A stretch of DNA of 64,000 nt, from contig NZ_JAOTPL010000001.1 in assembly GCF_025631005.1 (NCBI RefSeq), positions 62,001-126,000 of the forward strand. Reading direction: 5' to 3'. Under the pieces are notes generated by a model, which worked only from the letters and a program-made list of their open reading frames with translations, ran no database searches and was not told where the DNA came from. This DNA comes from Haoranjiania flava (GTDB taxonomy: Bacteria; Bacteroidota; Bacteroidia; Chitinophagales; Chitinophagaceae). The first letter of the stretch is position 1, and every line of letters starts with the position of its first letter. Positions 1-9,202 of this stretch are shown one piece after another. A program made the translations under genes and the position numbers.

Positions 1-759
1 GGAAATACCACCATCTACAATGCAGCCTGCGAACCCTATGTACAGCAACTCTGTAAAATGCTGAACAGGATGGGCGCAAAAATTTCCGGTATAGCCAGCA
101 ATATGCTTGAAGTGGAAGGAGTGGAAGGGCTGCATGGCACAGAACATACACTACTGCCCGATATGATTGAGATAGGCAGCTTCATAGGCATGGCGGCCCT
201 GACGCAGAGTGATATTACCATAAAAAATGTAAGCCTTGAAAACCTGGGCGTAATACCTGATAAATTTAAAAGGCTGGGCATTGAAATGGAATTCAGAAAT
301 GACGACATTTATATACCTGAGCAAAAATGCTACGAGATACAGCCTCCCCTCAACGGCAATATTTTAACCATTTACGATCATCCCTGGCCCGGGTTTACAC
401 CCGACCTGCTGAGCATTGTGCTGGTAACCGCCATACAAGCCAGAGGCAGCGTACTGATACACCAGAAAATGTTTGAAAGCCGGCTGTTCTTCACCGATAC
501 ACTTATAGACATGGGCGCCAAGATCATTCTCTGCGACCCGCACAGGGCAACGGTTATAGGCCTTGAAAGAGAACACCATCTTAAAGGTATCAGAATGAGC
601 AGCCCGGATATCCGTGCGGGCGTAGCGCTGTTGATCGCGGCCATGAGCGCTGAAGGCAAAAGCATTATTCAAAACATTGAACAAATACAAAGAGGCTACG
701 AAAATATAGAACAAAGGCTCAATGCGCTGGGCGCTGAAATAAAACTTATCAACGACTAA
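1..759 (+). CDS. murA: UDP-N-acetylglucosamine 1-carboxyvinyltransferase (MurA), 5'-truncated by window edge
   Basis: Reading frame 1 is open from the first base, so the visible 252 residues are the C-terminal part of a gene that starts outside the window. MurA transfers enolpyruvate from PEP to UDP-GlcNAc, the first committed step of peptidoglycan synthesis in the cytoplasm. Recognised by the TTIYNAACEPYVQ stretch at the left edge, the middle block GLHGTEHTLLPDMIEIGSFI, and the C-terminal SPDIRAGVALLIAAMSAEGK and QRGYENIEQRLNALGA blocks, which match the EPT-family end (DLR...RGYE). The PEP-binding cysteine lies upstream and cannot be checked. gmk follows after 16 nt and is probably co-transcribed. 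Confidence 0.96.
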   Translation, partial: GNTTIYNAACEPYVQQLCKMLNRMGAKISGIASNMLEVEGVEGLHGTEHTLLPDMIEIGSFIGMAALTQSDITIKNVSLENLGVIPDKFKRLGIEMEFRNDDIYIPEQKCYEIQPPLNGNILTIYDHPWPGFTPDLLSIVLVTAIQARGSVLIHQKMFESRLFFTDTLIDMGAKIILCDPHRATVIGLEREHHLKGIRMSSPDIRAGVALLIAAMSAEGKSIIQNIEQIQRGYENIEQRLNALGAEIKLIND

Positions 760-775
760 TCTATCTACACTTTTT

Positions 776-1342
776 ATGAACAAACTTATTATCATTACTG
801 CGCCTTCCGGGGCAGGCAAGAGTACCATAGCAAAATATCTGATGGATAAAAATCCCGGCCTTGCTTTCTCCATATCTGCCACCACCCGCCCGCTCCGCGG
901 CAATGAAAAGCATGGCAGGGATTATTATTTTATGAGCGTAGATGAGTTTCAACATACAATACAGCAGGATGGTTTCGTGGAATGGGAAATGGTATACGAA
1001 GGAAAATATTATGGTACGCTTAAATCTGAAATAGAAAGAATCTGGCAGGACAATAAAACGCCCATGCTTGATATTGATGTAAAAGGCGCTATACATGTAA
1101 AGCAACTTTACAGCAAAAATGCACTGACGATCTTTATAGAACCGCCATCCATCGATGAGCTGAAAAAAAGGCTGGTGGGAAGGAATACCGATACGCCTGA
1201 AAATATTGATACCCGCATCAATAAAGCATCCTATGAACTTTCTTTTAAAGAATCGTTCGACAGGATTATCGTGAATGACAACCTGAAAGATGCATGCGAA
1301 AAAGCAGAGAAAGCTATCCTTGCGTTTATACAACAGGCATAA
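776..1342 (+). CDS. gmk: Guanylate kinase
   Basis: 188 residues, the normal length for Gmk, which phosphorylates GMP to GDP with ATP. The P-loop APSGAGKST is at residues 9-17, followed by the GMP-binding region with SATTRPLRGNEKHGRDYYF and the VEWEMVYEGKYYGT segment, and a LID-like arginine region near residues 130-145. The start is an ATG 16 nt after the murA stop, with the first residues MNKLIIITAPSGAGKS fitting the family start. It ends 6 nt before the stop of the convergent porin gene, without a clear terminator between them. Confidence 0.97.
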   Translation: MNKLIIITAPSGAGKSTIAKYLMDKNPGLAFSISATTRPLRGNEKHGRDYYFMSVDEFQHTIQQDGFVEWEMVYEGKYYGTLKSEIERIWQDNKTPMLDIDVKGAIHVKQLYSKNALTIFIEPPSIDELKKRLVGRNTDTPENIDTRINKASYELSFKESFDRIIVNDNLKDACEKAEKAILAFIQQA

Positions 1343-1348
1343 GCAACA

Positions 1349-2485
1349 TCAGAATCTTAGCTGGAACTGTGCGAGCAATTGATTCTGGCTGTATTTATTT
1401 GTTCCCGGCATGTTGTGCTTGTAGCGGTCAATGATACCAACCAGCGAAAACTTAGCTGCATGGTTGTCTGCAAATAAAAAACTTACCATAGGCACAACAG
1501 TTGTTCTGGGATTAGGGTTGATATCTATATTTTCCAACAGGTTTTCATACCTGCAGGAAAGCTCCACACCCTTCCACCCGGTCCTATGAATATTGTAACG
1601 CAACAATGGCAACACATACAGGCCATGCATGCGGTAATTTTTTATCTTATCAACATCAACTTTTGCATCCATAAAATCACGCAGGTTGTACCCGTATGCA
1701 TAGGAGGATTCTGTTTCCAGATCCCAGTTGTTATTGAGTTTGTGGAAAGTTTGCAGGTCAAAAGTATAAGCACCTACATTTTTTCGCTTAAAGTTTGTTG
1801 TGGCGAAGTTGGCGCCTACAGTGAATCCTTTTATGATTTCCGACTCTAAACGCATGGAGAAATCTTTGCTATTATCATTGTCCAATTCTACATTTCTGCC
1901 ATTGCCATTGTATACAGTAAAATAATATTTCAGCGGAATATTCACCGGTTTCAGCGATCCATAGAATGCAGCGCCAAGCTGGAAACTCATCCAGTTGCTG
2001 CGGTTAAATGCGTTGTATTGATTGCTCCAGTAATAAGATTTGTGTTGCTCAACGCCATAAAGATCTTCAATGCCAAAAAACGGGCGAAACTGGCCGAATT
2101 GCAAGTTTACGTAATCATTCAGTTTATAGCGCATGAAAGCGTTTTCAAGAACTTTGCCTTGGGGGTCATTCTTAAATTCAGACAGGTTTACCAGCACATT
2201 GGCATCGAAGCGCGGGGTAATTTGAAATCTTCCCGAAACACGCACGTAGCGCAGATTAAACCCGTTATTAATAGCGGAATCTTTTAAAGAATGTATGCCG
2301 TTTATACCCACACTATCTGTAAGAGAAACAGCATAGTTACCTACAATCAGTGCATTAACCGTGACATTTTTTTTGAATGAATTTGTGCCGTTTACAGAAG
2401 AATCTGCTGCACTTTTAGTTTGTGCCGAGACAGAAAAAAAGGTAAATAATAAACCACTAATAATAAATAAAAATATCTTTTTCAT
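1349..2485 (-). CDS. Outer-membrane porin, Porin_O_P (phosphate-selective porin) type
   Basis: 378 residues with a cleavable signal peptide (MKKIFLFIISGLLFTFFSVSAQ) and a beta-barrel pattern: alternating hydrophobic/polar strands, aromatic girdles and a C-terminal Phe (AQFQLRF). Segments such as NGFNLRYVRVSGRFQITPRFD, ENAFMRYKLNDYVNLQFGQFRPFFG and YYFTVYNGNGRN are typical of the OprO/OprP-like porins of Bacteroidota, in which an FxLRR-like strand is followed by a GQFRPFFG block. The substrate cannot be read from sequence; phosphate or pyrophosphate is only a family guess. A TAACTTTG -7 box lies 19 nt upstream of the ATG. The gene is monocistronic between gmk and gltD. Confidence 0.8.
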   Translation of the reverse strand: MKKIFLFIISGLLFTFFSVSAQTKSAADSSVNGTNSFKKNVTVNALIVGNYAVSLTDSVGINGIHSLKDSAINNGFNLRYVRVSGRFQITPRFDANVLVNLSEFKNDPQGKVLENAFMRYKLNDYVNLQFGQFRPFFGIEDLYGVEQHKSYYWSNQYNAFNRSNWMSFQLGAAFYGSLKPVNIPLKYYFTVYNGNGRNVELDNDNSKDFSMRLESEIIKGFTVGANFATTNFKRKNVGAYTFDLQTFHKLNNNWDLETESSYAYGYNLRDFMDAKVDVDKIKNYRMHGLYVLPLLRYNIHRTGWKGVELSCRYENLLENIDINPNPRTTVVPMVSFLFADNHAAKFSLVGIIDRYKHNMPGTNKYSQNQLLAQFQLRF

Positions 2486-2504
2486 AGCACTTGTAAGAGA
2501 GGTG

Positions 2505-2512
2505 CAAAGTTA
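2505..2512 (-). promoter_or_regulatory. -7 box of the porin gene
   Basis: Read on the minus strand, TAACTTTG matches the Bacteroidota -7 consensus TAnnTTTG exactly and sits 19 nt before the ATG of the porin. No convincing -33 TTG is present at the usual 19-21 nt distance. Confidence 0.5.
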
Positions 2513-2635
2513 CTTTTAATTAATATATGGTTTTATGAATTTTATCATATTTACAATGGAAGAACGTCTTAAAAACGCCATCCCATCTGCCACGAGGTAT
2601 GCGTGGTTGTCATAAATAAGCATGCTAAAACTAAA

Positions 2636-2663
2636 GAGAGCCAATTTTTTATTTTTGGCTCTC
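2636..2663 (-). terminator. Intrinsic terminator after gltD
   Basis: A perfect 9-bp inverted repeat GAGAGCCAA / TTGGCTCTC around an AT-only loop lies 26 nt beyond the gltD stop. On the minus strand it is followed by TTTAGTTTTAG, a weak U-rich tail, so termination is likely but the tail is imperfect. Confidence 0.6.
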
Positions 2664-2688
2664 CTCATTCAATTATTTATGTTTATGT

Positions 2689-4197
2689 TTAATATTCATT
2701 GGCAACGAGCAAGTTCACGTCTTTTGTTTCCAGGAAAGAATGCCCCATTAAAAATTCATCTACTTTTCTGGCACATTCCCTACCCTCACTTATAGCCCAT
2801 ACAACCAAGGACTGCCCGCGGCGCATATCGCCACAGGAAAATATTTTTGGAATGTTGGTTTTAAATTCTTTTTCCGTTGCCCGCACATTGCCTCTTTCAT
2901 CTAAGTCTATACCCAGCTGATCCAGCATTCCTTTATGTTGCGGATGCAAAAATCCCATTGCCAGCAAAGCCAGCTCGCAAGGTATCTCTCTTTCACTGCC
3001 GGGCACCTCTACAAAATTTGCCGGCCGCCCTTCTACTATCTTCCATTCCAGATCTACTATTTTCAATGCCTTAAGGTTGCCGTTTTCATCATTTACAAAT
3101 TCCTTGGTGGAAACAGCCCAATGCCTTTCTGCACCTTCTTCATGAGAAGATGTGGTTTTTAAAATCATCGGATAAGTAGGCCAGGGCATATATTCATTTC
3201 TTTGTCCAGGCGGCACCGGCATTAATTCAAATTGGGTAACTGATCTGGCGCCCTGACGGTTAGAAGTGCCCACACAATCACTCCCCGTATCTCCGCCTCC
3301 GATCACCACTACATTGCGGCCCTTCGCCCATATATTGTCTTTCACAATATTACTTTCAATATCTGCCTTTGCCAAAGGATCAAGCGCATTGTTGCGCTTG
3401 TTTTGTTGCTTTAAAAATTGCATGGCAAAATGCACATCCTTGCTCCCTTCCCTTCCTTTTACAGGAAGATCGCGCGGCACCGTAGCGCCTCCTGCCAAAA
3501 CTACAGCCTGGAAATCTCTCAGGATATCGTTGATAGAAACGTTGACCCCGACGTTGGCGTTGAGTTTGAATTGAACACCTTCCTGCTGCATCACATCTAC
3601 CCTTCTGTCTATTACATTTTTCTCCAGTTTAAAATCGGGAATACCATACCTTAGCAATCCGCCCGGCTTATCATCTCTTTCAAAAACAACAACAGTATGG
3701 CCGGCGTAGTTTAGCTGTGCTGCAGCAGCTAAACCAGCAGGGCCGGAACCTATCACAGCTACTTTTTTGCCTGTACGCACATGCGGCACCTGCGGTTTCA
3801 CCAACCCCAAATCGTAAGCCTTTTCAATGATATGCCGTTCGATTTCTTCAATAGTAATGGGATTTTGGTTAATGCCCAATACACATGCGGATTCGCAGGG
3901 AGCAGGACAAATGCGGCCTGTAAATTCAGGAAAATTATTGGTTGAGATTAATATTTCGTATGCTTCTTTCCATTCTTTTTTATATACTGCATCATTAAAT
4001 TCAGGGATCACATTGCCTAAAGGACAACCGCTATGGCAAAACGGAACGCCGCAATCCATACATCGTGCAGCCTGAGCATTTAAATCCGAAGGTTCAAAAT
4101 ACGCTACAAATTCATTATAGTTCTGCAGCCGTTCTGCTATTGCTCTTTTATCAGGTGTTTTTCTGTCAAACTCCAGGAAGCCGGTCTTTTTACCCAT
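2689..4197 (-). CDS. gltD: Glutamate synthase small (beta) subunit
   Basis: 502 residues, the usual GltD length. It passes electrons from NADPH to the large subunit for glutamate synthesis from glutamine and 2-oxoglutarate. The N-terminal Fer4-type region has the cysteines C46, C49, C54, C58 and C97, C101, C105 for two 4Fe-4S clusters; the FAD-binding GSGPAG is near residues 150-155, and a second Rossmann motif VVVIGGGDTGSDC for NADPH is near residue 297. The C-terminal FSCGDMRRGQSLVVWAI is the FAD-contacting block. It lies 87 nt downstream of gltB on the same strand, giving the standard gltB-gltD order. Confidence 0.96.
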   Translation of the reverse strand: MGKKTGFLEFDRKTPDKRAIAERLQNYNEFVAYFEPSDLNAQAARCMDCGVPFCHSGCPLGNVIPEFNDAVYKKEWKEAYEILISTNNFPEFTGRICPAPCESACVLGINQNPITIEEIERHIIEKAYDLGLVKPQVPHVRTGKKVAVIGSGPAGLAAAAQLNYAGHTVVVFERDDKPGGLLRYGIPDFKLEKNVIDRRVDVMQQEGVQFKLNANVGVNVSINDILRDFQAVVLAGGATVPRDLPVKGREGSKDVHFAMQFLKQQNKRNNALDPLAKADIESNIVKDNIWAKGRNVVVIGGGDTGSDCVGTSNRQGARSVTQFELMPVPPGQRNEYMPWPTYPMILKTTSSHEEGAERHWAVSTKEFVNDENGNLKALKIVDLEWKIVEGRPANFVEVPGSEREIPCELALLAMGFLHPQHKGMLDQLGIDLDERGNVRATEKEFKTNIPKIFSCGDMRRGQSLVVWAISEGRECARKVDEFLMGHSFLETKDVNLLVANEY

Positions 4198-4284
4198 TGT
4201 TTATCAACTTAAAGTTTTATAAGTATTAATTTTTCTGGTGAGTGCATGGTTGTAATGATTCTACAGCACTAATCACCGCTTAGT

Positions 4285-7200
4285 TTACTGGTTGTGTACT
4301 TTTGATTTTTCGCGTTTTGCAGCCAATGCCTTCTTATATTCACTTGGAAATATTTTCACAAAATTGCTTAACTGATTTTCGAAATCATCCAGTACGAATT
4401 TTGCCACCGCACTTTCGGTATAGTTGAAATGCTTTTGAAGCTGGTCTTTTATCAGCCGCGCATCTTCCTCATCCAACGGATCAAGTTCCACTAACTCAGC
4501 ATTTAACTTATGATTGATTTGTTTATTTACGTCATACACATAGGCAATGCCGCCACTCATGCCGGCGGCAAAGTTTCTGCCGATATCGCCTAAAATAACA
4601 GCAACCCCGCCAGTCATGTATTCACATCCATGGTCGCCTGTACCTTCTACTACAACAGTTGCTCCTGAGTTGCGCACACAAAACCTTTCTCCGGCTTTTC
4701 CCCTGATGTAGGCGTAGCCTGATGTAGCGCCGATAAAGGAAGTGTTACCGATGATAATATTATCTTTAGGCCTGAAGGGTGAATTTTTTGGCGGATATAT
4801 AATGAGTTTTGCCCCGCTTAACCCTTTTCCGAAATAATCATTGGCATCTCCTTCCAGCTCCAGCGTTACACCTTTGGTGTTGAAAGCTGCAAAACTTTGG
4901 CCTGCAGTACCTTTAAACTTAAACCAGACGGTATTTTCAGGCAATCCTTCAGCCTTGTATTTCTTTGTTATTTCATTGGATAAAATAGTGCCCGTAGTGC
5001 GGTCAATATTTCTTATTTCAAATTCGGCTTTTACTTTTTCACCCTTATTCAATGCCGGCTCGGCCGCTTTGAGTAGCTGCCAATCTATTACATGCTCTAA
5101 TGCGTGATCCTGTATTTCATTATTAAACAAGCCTACTGAACTCTCTGCAGGTTCTTTGTACAATATGGGCGAAAGGTCTATGCTGCTTAGCTTCCAGTGG
5201 TCAATGTGGTCTTTTACTTTTAAATTATCTACCTGGCCGATCATTTCATTCACTGTTCTAAAACCAAGCTCTGCCATTATCTCCCTTAAATCCTCCACCA
5301 AAAATTTAAAGAAATTTACCACGTGGTCGGGATCTCCTGAAAAACGTTTTCTTAAACGTTCATCCTGGGTAGCTACGCCAACCGGGCAGGTATTTAAATG
5401 ACATTTACGCATCATGATGCAACCTTCTACTACCAATGCAGCAGTAGCAACACCCCATTCTTCGGCTCCTAACAAAGCAGCAACAGCAATATCTCTCCCT
5501 GTTTTCATTTGGCCGTCGGCCTGTACAACCACCCTGCTCCTGAGTTTGTTCTTCACCAGTGTCTGGTGCGTTTCTGCAAGCCCCAGCTCCCACGGCAAGC
5601 CTGCATGTTTGATGGAACTGATGGGTGAAGCGCCGGTACCGCCGTCATATCCTGAAATAAGTATCACGTCTGCTTTTGCTTTTGCCACACCGGCAGCAAT
5701 TGTGCCTACGCCGGCTTTTGATACCAGCTTCACATTGATGCGGGCTTTTCTATTGGCGTTTTTTAAATCATAGATCAGTTGGGCCAAATCTTCAATAGAG
5801 TAAATGTCGTGATGCGGCGGAGGTGATATAAGCCCTACCCCCGGTGTAGAATGCCGAGTACGGCCTATCCAATCGTCCACTTTGTGCCCGGGCAGTTGCC
5901 CGCCTTCGCCCGGCTTGGCGCCTTGCGCCATTTTGATCTGGATTTCATCGGCTTCGGAAAGATATTCGCTGGTAACACCAAACCGACCGGAAGCTACCTG
6001 TTTAATGGCAGAGCGCATACTGTCTCCATTCTCCATAGACAGGTAACGCACAGGATCTTCGCCACCCTCGCCGGTATTGCTCTTGCCTCCAAGACGATTC
6101 ATGGCAATAGCCAGTGTGGTATGTGCTTCCCAGGATATAGAACCGAAGCTCATAGCGCCGGTTGCAAAGCGCCTGTAAATATTTTCAGCCGGTTCTACTT
6201 CATCAATTGATACCGGCTTGCGGGTTGGTGCAAACTCAAATAAACTGCGCAAGGTAACAGCCTTATCCCCTTGTTCATTAATGAGTTTTGCATATTTTTT
6301 ATAAATGTTGTAATCATTCATTTTAGTCGAATACTGCAACAAATGTATCGTCTGCGGATTGAACAAATGCACTTCTCCTTTGCGCTTCCACTGATATACA
6401 CCGCCTTCAGGTAAGCGATCTACGGGTATGTTCTTTTTAGGAAATCCAAACTGATGCTTTAATAATGTTTCTTTGGCCAGTTCATCTAATCCTAACCCCT
6501 CAATCCGTGAAGTGGCGCCTGTGAAATATTTTTCAACCAGTTCTTTTCTTAAACCGATAATTTCAAATATTTGTGCTCCATGATACGACTGCAAAGTAGA
6601 AATACCCATTTTAGAAAAAACTTTAAGCAACCCTGCACAAACGGCATTGATGTAATTTTTTTTAAGCTGTTCGGGGGATAAGTCGGATTCTATCTTGCCA
6701 GAGGTTCTCAGGGTCCTTACCGTAGATAAAGCCAGATAAGGATTTACAGCCGTGGCACCGAAACCTATCAGGCAGGCAAAATGGTGTACCTCCCATACAT
6801 CGCCGGCTTCTACAACCAACCCCACCTTGCCTCTCATACCTTTTCTTATCAAATGATGATGCACCGCAGCCACTGCAAGCAAGGAAGGTATAGCCGCATG
6901 TTCGCTATCTACAGCCCTGTCGCTGATTACCAATACTTCAAACCCATCATTCACTGCATCTTCAGCATACCGGCAAAGCCTGTCAATACCGGCTTTTAAA
7001 GCACCGGGTGTGCCGTTTGAGCGAAAATACATCTGCAATGTTTTTGCCTGGAAGCTGCCTGTATCAATAGATCGCAATTTTTCCAACTCTTTATTGGTAA
7101 GGATCGGGTGCTTCAGCGCCACCACATGACATGCTTCCGGCCGCTGGGCTAAAAAGTTATCTACACTGCCTACGAACGTGGAAAGAGACATGACCATTTT

Positions 7201-8835
7201 TTCACGGATCGGGTCAATGGGGGGATTGGTTACCTGTGCAAATAATTGCTTGAAATAATTGCTGATATGCTGCGGCTGGTTGCTGAGCACCGCCAGCGGT
7301 GTGTCTGTGCCCATAGAGCCGATCGGCTCTTTACCATCTGCAGCCATAGGCGCAATAATGTTTTGAATATCTTCCTGCGTATACCCGAAAGACTTCTGGT
7401 ATTTGAACACCTGGTCTTCTTCCAATGAAGTAAACATCACTCTCGGGTCTGGCAACTCTTCCAAACGTATCTTGTATTTGTTAAGCCAATCTCCGTAAGG
7501 CTGTTGTGAACAGATATCTTTCTTCAGTTCCTCATCACTAATAATCTTTCCCTGCTGCATATTTACAACGAACATTTTGCCGGGCTGCAGACGGGTTTTC
7601 TGAATAACAGTAGCAGGATCTATTGGTAATGCACCTGTTTCAGAAGCCATAATGACCCTGTCATCGTTCGTGACAGTGATCCTTGACGGCCTTAAACCGT
7701 TCCTGTCTAATGTAGCGCCGATCATATCGCCGTTGGTGAATGTGAGTGATGCAGGGCCATCCCAGGGTTCCATTAAACAAGCGTGGTATTCGTAGAAGGA
7801 TTTTTTTACCGGATCCATGAGCTCATTGCCATCCCAGGCTTCAGGCACCAGCATCATCATAACATGCGGCAATGACCTGCCACAATGCTGCAGCAATTCA
7901 ACTACGTTGTCCAGGCATGCAGAGTCCGACTGGCTTTCTCCTACAACAGGCAACAGCATTTCCATTTCTTCCCGGCTGAAATATTCAGAAGTGAAATTTT
8001 TCTCTCCGGACTTCAGCCAGTTCAGATTGCCCTGTAGCGTGTTGATCTCACCATTATGCGCCAGATAGCGGAAGGGTTGTGCCAGTTTCCACGAAGGAAA
8101 AGTATTGGTGGCAAATCTCGAATGCACCAGACCGAAAGCCGATACTACTTTTTTATTGGATAAATCCGTAAAGTAATTACGCACCTGGTGGCTGGTAAGC
8201 TGACCTTTGTAGATCACTATTTTTGCAGAAAGTGAAGCAATATAAAAACCTATACTATCTTTCCTTACCGTATTGTTGATGGTATGCGTGGCATAGTTGC
8301 GCAATACAAACAATTTTCTTTCAAATGCCGCAGTATCTTTGATATGATCGGGGCACGCCAGAAATACATGCTCCATTTCAGGCTCAACCGACAAAGCTGT
8401 GGCGCCAATACCCGTAGTGTCTACCGGCACTTTTCTGTACATAAGAATGTCTATGCCTAAAGTTTCAGCAGCACGGGCAAATATTTCGCGGCACTCTTCG
8501 CGCAGCCTTGTTTGCTTAGGAAAAAACAATACGCCTACAGCATAGCGGCCAAAGGAAGGAAGATGCACAGATTTCTTTAAACATTCTTCGAAGAAAAATT
8601 CGTGCGGAATCTGTATCATAATGCCTGCGCCGTCACCGGTATTGTTTTCAAAACCACTGGCGCCGCGATGCTCCATATTTTCCAGCACAGTAAGTGCATC
8701 TGTAATATGTTGATGCGATTTTCTACCTGTGATGCTGGCAACAAAGCCTACGCCACAGGAATCGTGTTCAAAAGCCGGGCTGTATAGTCCTTTTTCTTGC
8801 GGTTGCACCCCATTATACTGATTTGAAATACTCAT
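4285..8835 (-). CDS. gltB: Glutamate synthase large (alpha) subunit
   Basis: About 1516 residues. The start chosen is the ATG giving MSISNQYNGVQ; an upstream in-frame Met (8865) would overlap the -7 box and adds no conserved sequence. The class-II glutamine amidotransferase nucleophile is Cys27 in HDSCGVGF, so a short propeptide is expected to be removed. The glutaminase domain fills roughly residues 27-420; the FMN-binding synthase barrel carries GGKSNTGEGGEDP and the 3Fe-4S motif CIMMRKCHLNTCPVG; the C-terminal GXGXG beta-helix has repeats such as GDHGCEYMTGGVAVILG. Works with GltD in ammonium assimilation. Confidence 0.97.
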   Translation of the reverse strand: MSISNQYNGVQPQEKGLYSPAFEHDSCGVGFVASITGRKSHQHITDALTVLENMEHRGASGFENNTGDGAGIMIQIPHEFFFEECLKKSVHLPSFGRYAVGVLFFPKQTRLREECREIFARAAETLGIDILMYRKVPVDTTGIGATALSVEPEMEHVFLACPDHIKDTAAFERKLFVLRNYATHTINNTVRKDSIGFYIASLSAKIVIYKGQLTSHQVRNYFTDLSNKKVVSAFGLVHSRFATNTFPSWKLAQPFRYLAHNGEINTLQGNLNWLKSGEKNFTSEYFSREEMEMLLPVVGESQSDSACLDNVVELLQHCGRSLPHVMMMLVPEAWDGNELMDPVKKSFYEYHACLMEPWDGPASLTFTNGDMIGATLDRNGLRPSRITVTNDDRVIMASETGALPIDPATVIQKTRLQPGKMFVVNMQQGKIISDEELKKDICSQQPYGDWLNKYKIRLEELPDPRVMFTSLEEDQVFKYQKSFGYTQEDIQNIIAPMAADGKEPIGSMGTDTPLAVLSNQPQHISNYFKQLFAQVTNPPIDPIREKMVMSLSTFVGSVDNFLAQRPEACHVVALKHPILTNKELEKLRSIDTGSFQAKTLQMYFRSNGTPGALKAGIDRLCRYAEDAVNDGFEVLVISDRAVDSEHAAIPSLLAVAAVHHHLIRKGMRGKVGLVVEAGDVWEVHHFACLIGFGATAVNPYLALSTVRTLRTSGKIESDLSPEQLKKNYINAVCAGLLKVFSKMGISTLQSYHGAQIFEIIGLRKELVEKYFTGATSRIEGLGLDELAKETLLKHQFGFPKKNIPVDRLPEGGVYQWKRKGEVHLFNPQTIHLLQYSTKMNDYNIYKKYAKLINEQGDKAVTLRSLFEFAPTRKPVSIDEVEPAENIYRRFATGAMSFGSISWEAHTTLAIAMNRLGGKSNTGEGGEDPVRYLSMENGDSMRSAIKQVASGRFGVTSEYLSEADEIQIKMAQGAKPGEGGQLPGHKVDDWIGRTRHSTPGVGLISPPPHHDIYSIEDLAQLIYDLKNANRKARINVKLVSKAGVGTIAAGVAKAKADVILISGYDGGTGASPISSIKHAGLPWELGLAETHQTLVKNKLRSRVVVQADGQMKTGRDIAVAALLGAEEWGVATAALVVEGCIMMRKCHLNTCPVGVATQDERLRKRFSGDPDHVVNFFKFLVEDLREIMAELGFRTVNEMIGQVDNLKVKDHIDHWKLSSIDLSPILYKEPAESSVGLFNNEIQDHALEHVIDWQLLKAAEPALNKGEKVKAEFEIRNIDRTTGTILSNEITKKYKAEGLPENTVWFKFKGTAGQSFAAFNTKGVTLELEGDANDYFGKGLSGAKLIIYPPKNSPFRPKDNIIIGNTSFIGATSGYAYIRGKAGERFCVRNSGATVVVEGTGDHGCEYMTGGVAVILGDIGRNFAAGMSGGIAYVYDVNKQINHKLNAELVELDPLDEEDARLIKDQLQKHFNYTESAVAKFVLDDFENQLSNFVKIFPSEYKKALAAKREKSKVHNQ

Positions 8836-8862
8836 AATAGATATTCTTTTACAAATTGTAAG

Positions 8863-8870
8863 CAAAAATA
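8863..8870 (-). promoter_or_regulatory. -7 box of gltBD
   Basis: TATTTTTG on the minus strand matches TAnnTTTG exactly, 27 nt upstream of the chosen gltB ATG. No -33 TTG at standard spacing was seen, which could mean activator dependence. Its position argues against the further-upstream Met at 8865, which overlaps this box. Confidence 0.5.
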
Positions 8871-8985
8871 CTTATTTTCTAACAATATTTGTAAATTCTT
8901 TGAATTTTTTCATATAATATGTATAAGAATTGAATTTTTTGAAAACAACCGTTCGCTTTTTAAAAAATAAATTAATGAAAACAAT

Positions 8986-9016
8986 TTGGCTGAAACGGAT
9001 TGAATCCTTAACTTTG
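8986..9016 (+). promoter_or_regulatory. Full Bacteroidota-type promoter of tRNA-Arg
   Basis: TTTG ending at 8988, a 20-bp spacer and TAACTTTG at 9009-9016 make a consensus -33/-7 promoter. The mature tRNA begins 14 nt after the -7 box, consistent with a short 5' leader. Confidence 0.85.
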
Positions 9017-9029
9017 CCGTCCACAAAAA

Positions 9030-9103
9030 GGCCTCGTAGCTCAACTGAATAGAGCATTTGACTACGGATCAAAAGGTTTCAGGTTTGAATCCTGACGAGG
9101 TCA
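9030..9103 (+). tRNA. tRNA-Arg (anticodon ACG)
   Basis: A complete cloverleaf of 74 nt: acceptor GGCCTCG / CGAGGTC (one G-U pair), D-arm GCTC...GAGC, anticodon stem TTTGA/TCAAA with loop CTACGGA (anticodon ACG, read as ICG), T-arm TCAGG-TTTGAAT-CCTGA, discriminator A. CCA is not encoded. The gene stands alone between its own promoter and a terminator. Confidence 0.96.
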
Positions 9104-9105
9104 CT

Positions 9106-9136
9106 AAAAAGCTCCTGGATTCACAGGAGCTTTTTT
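9106..9136 (+). terminator. Intrinsic terminator of tRNA-Arg
   Basis: AAAAAGCTCCTG, a 6-nt loop, CAGGAGC and a run of six T. The 7-bp GC-rich stem is extended by A-T pairs, and it starts 3 nt after the tRNA. Confidence 0.9.
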
Positions 9137-9202
9137 ATTTTCAGGTTATACTTTCACTATATTATCATTTAGTGAATCAGGCGCTTAGCAATTTACGCTA
9201 AT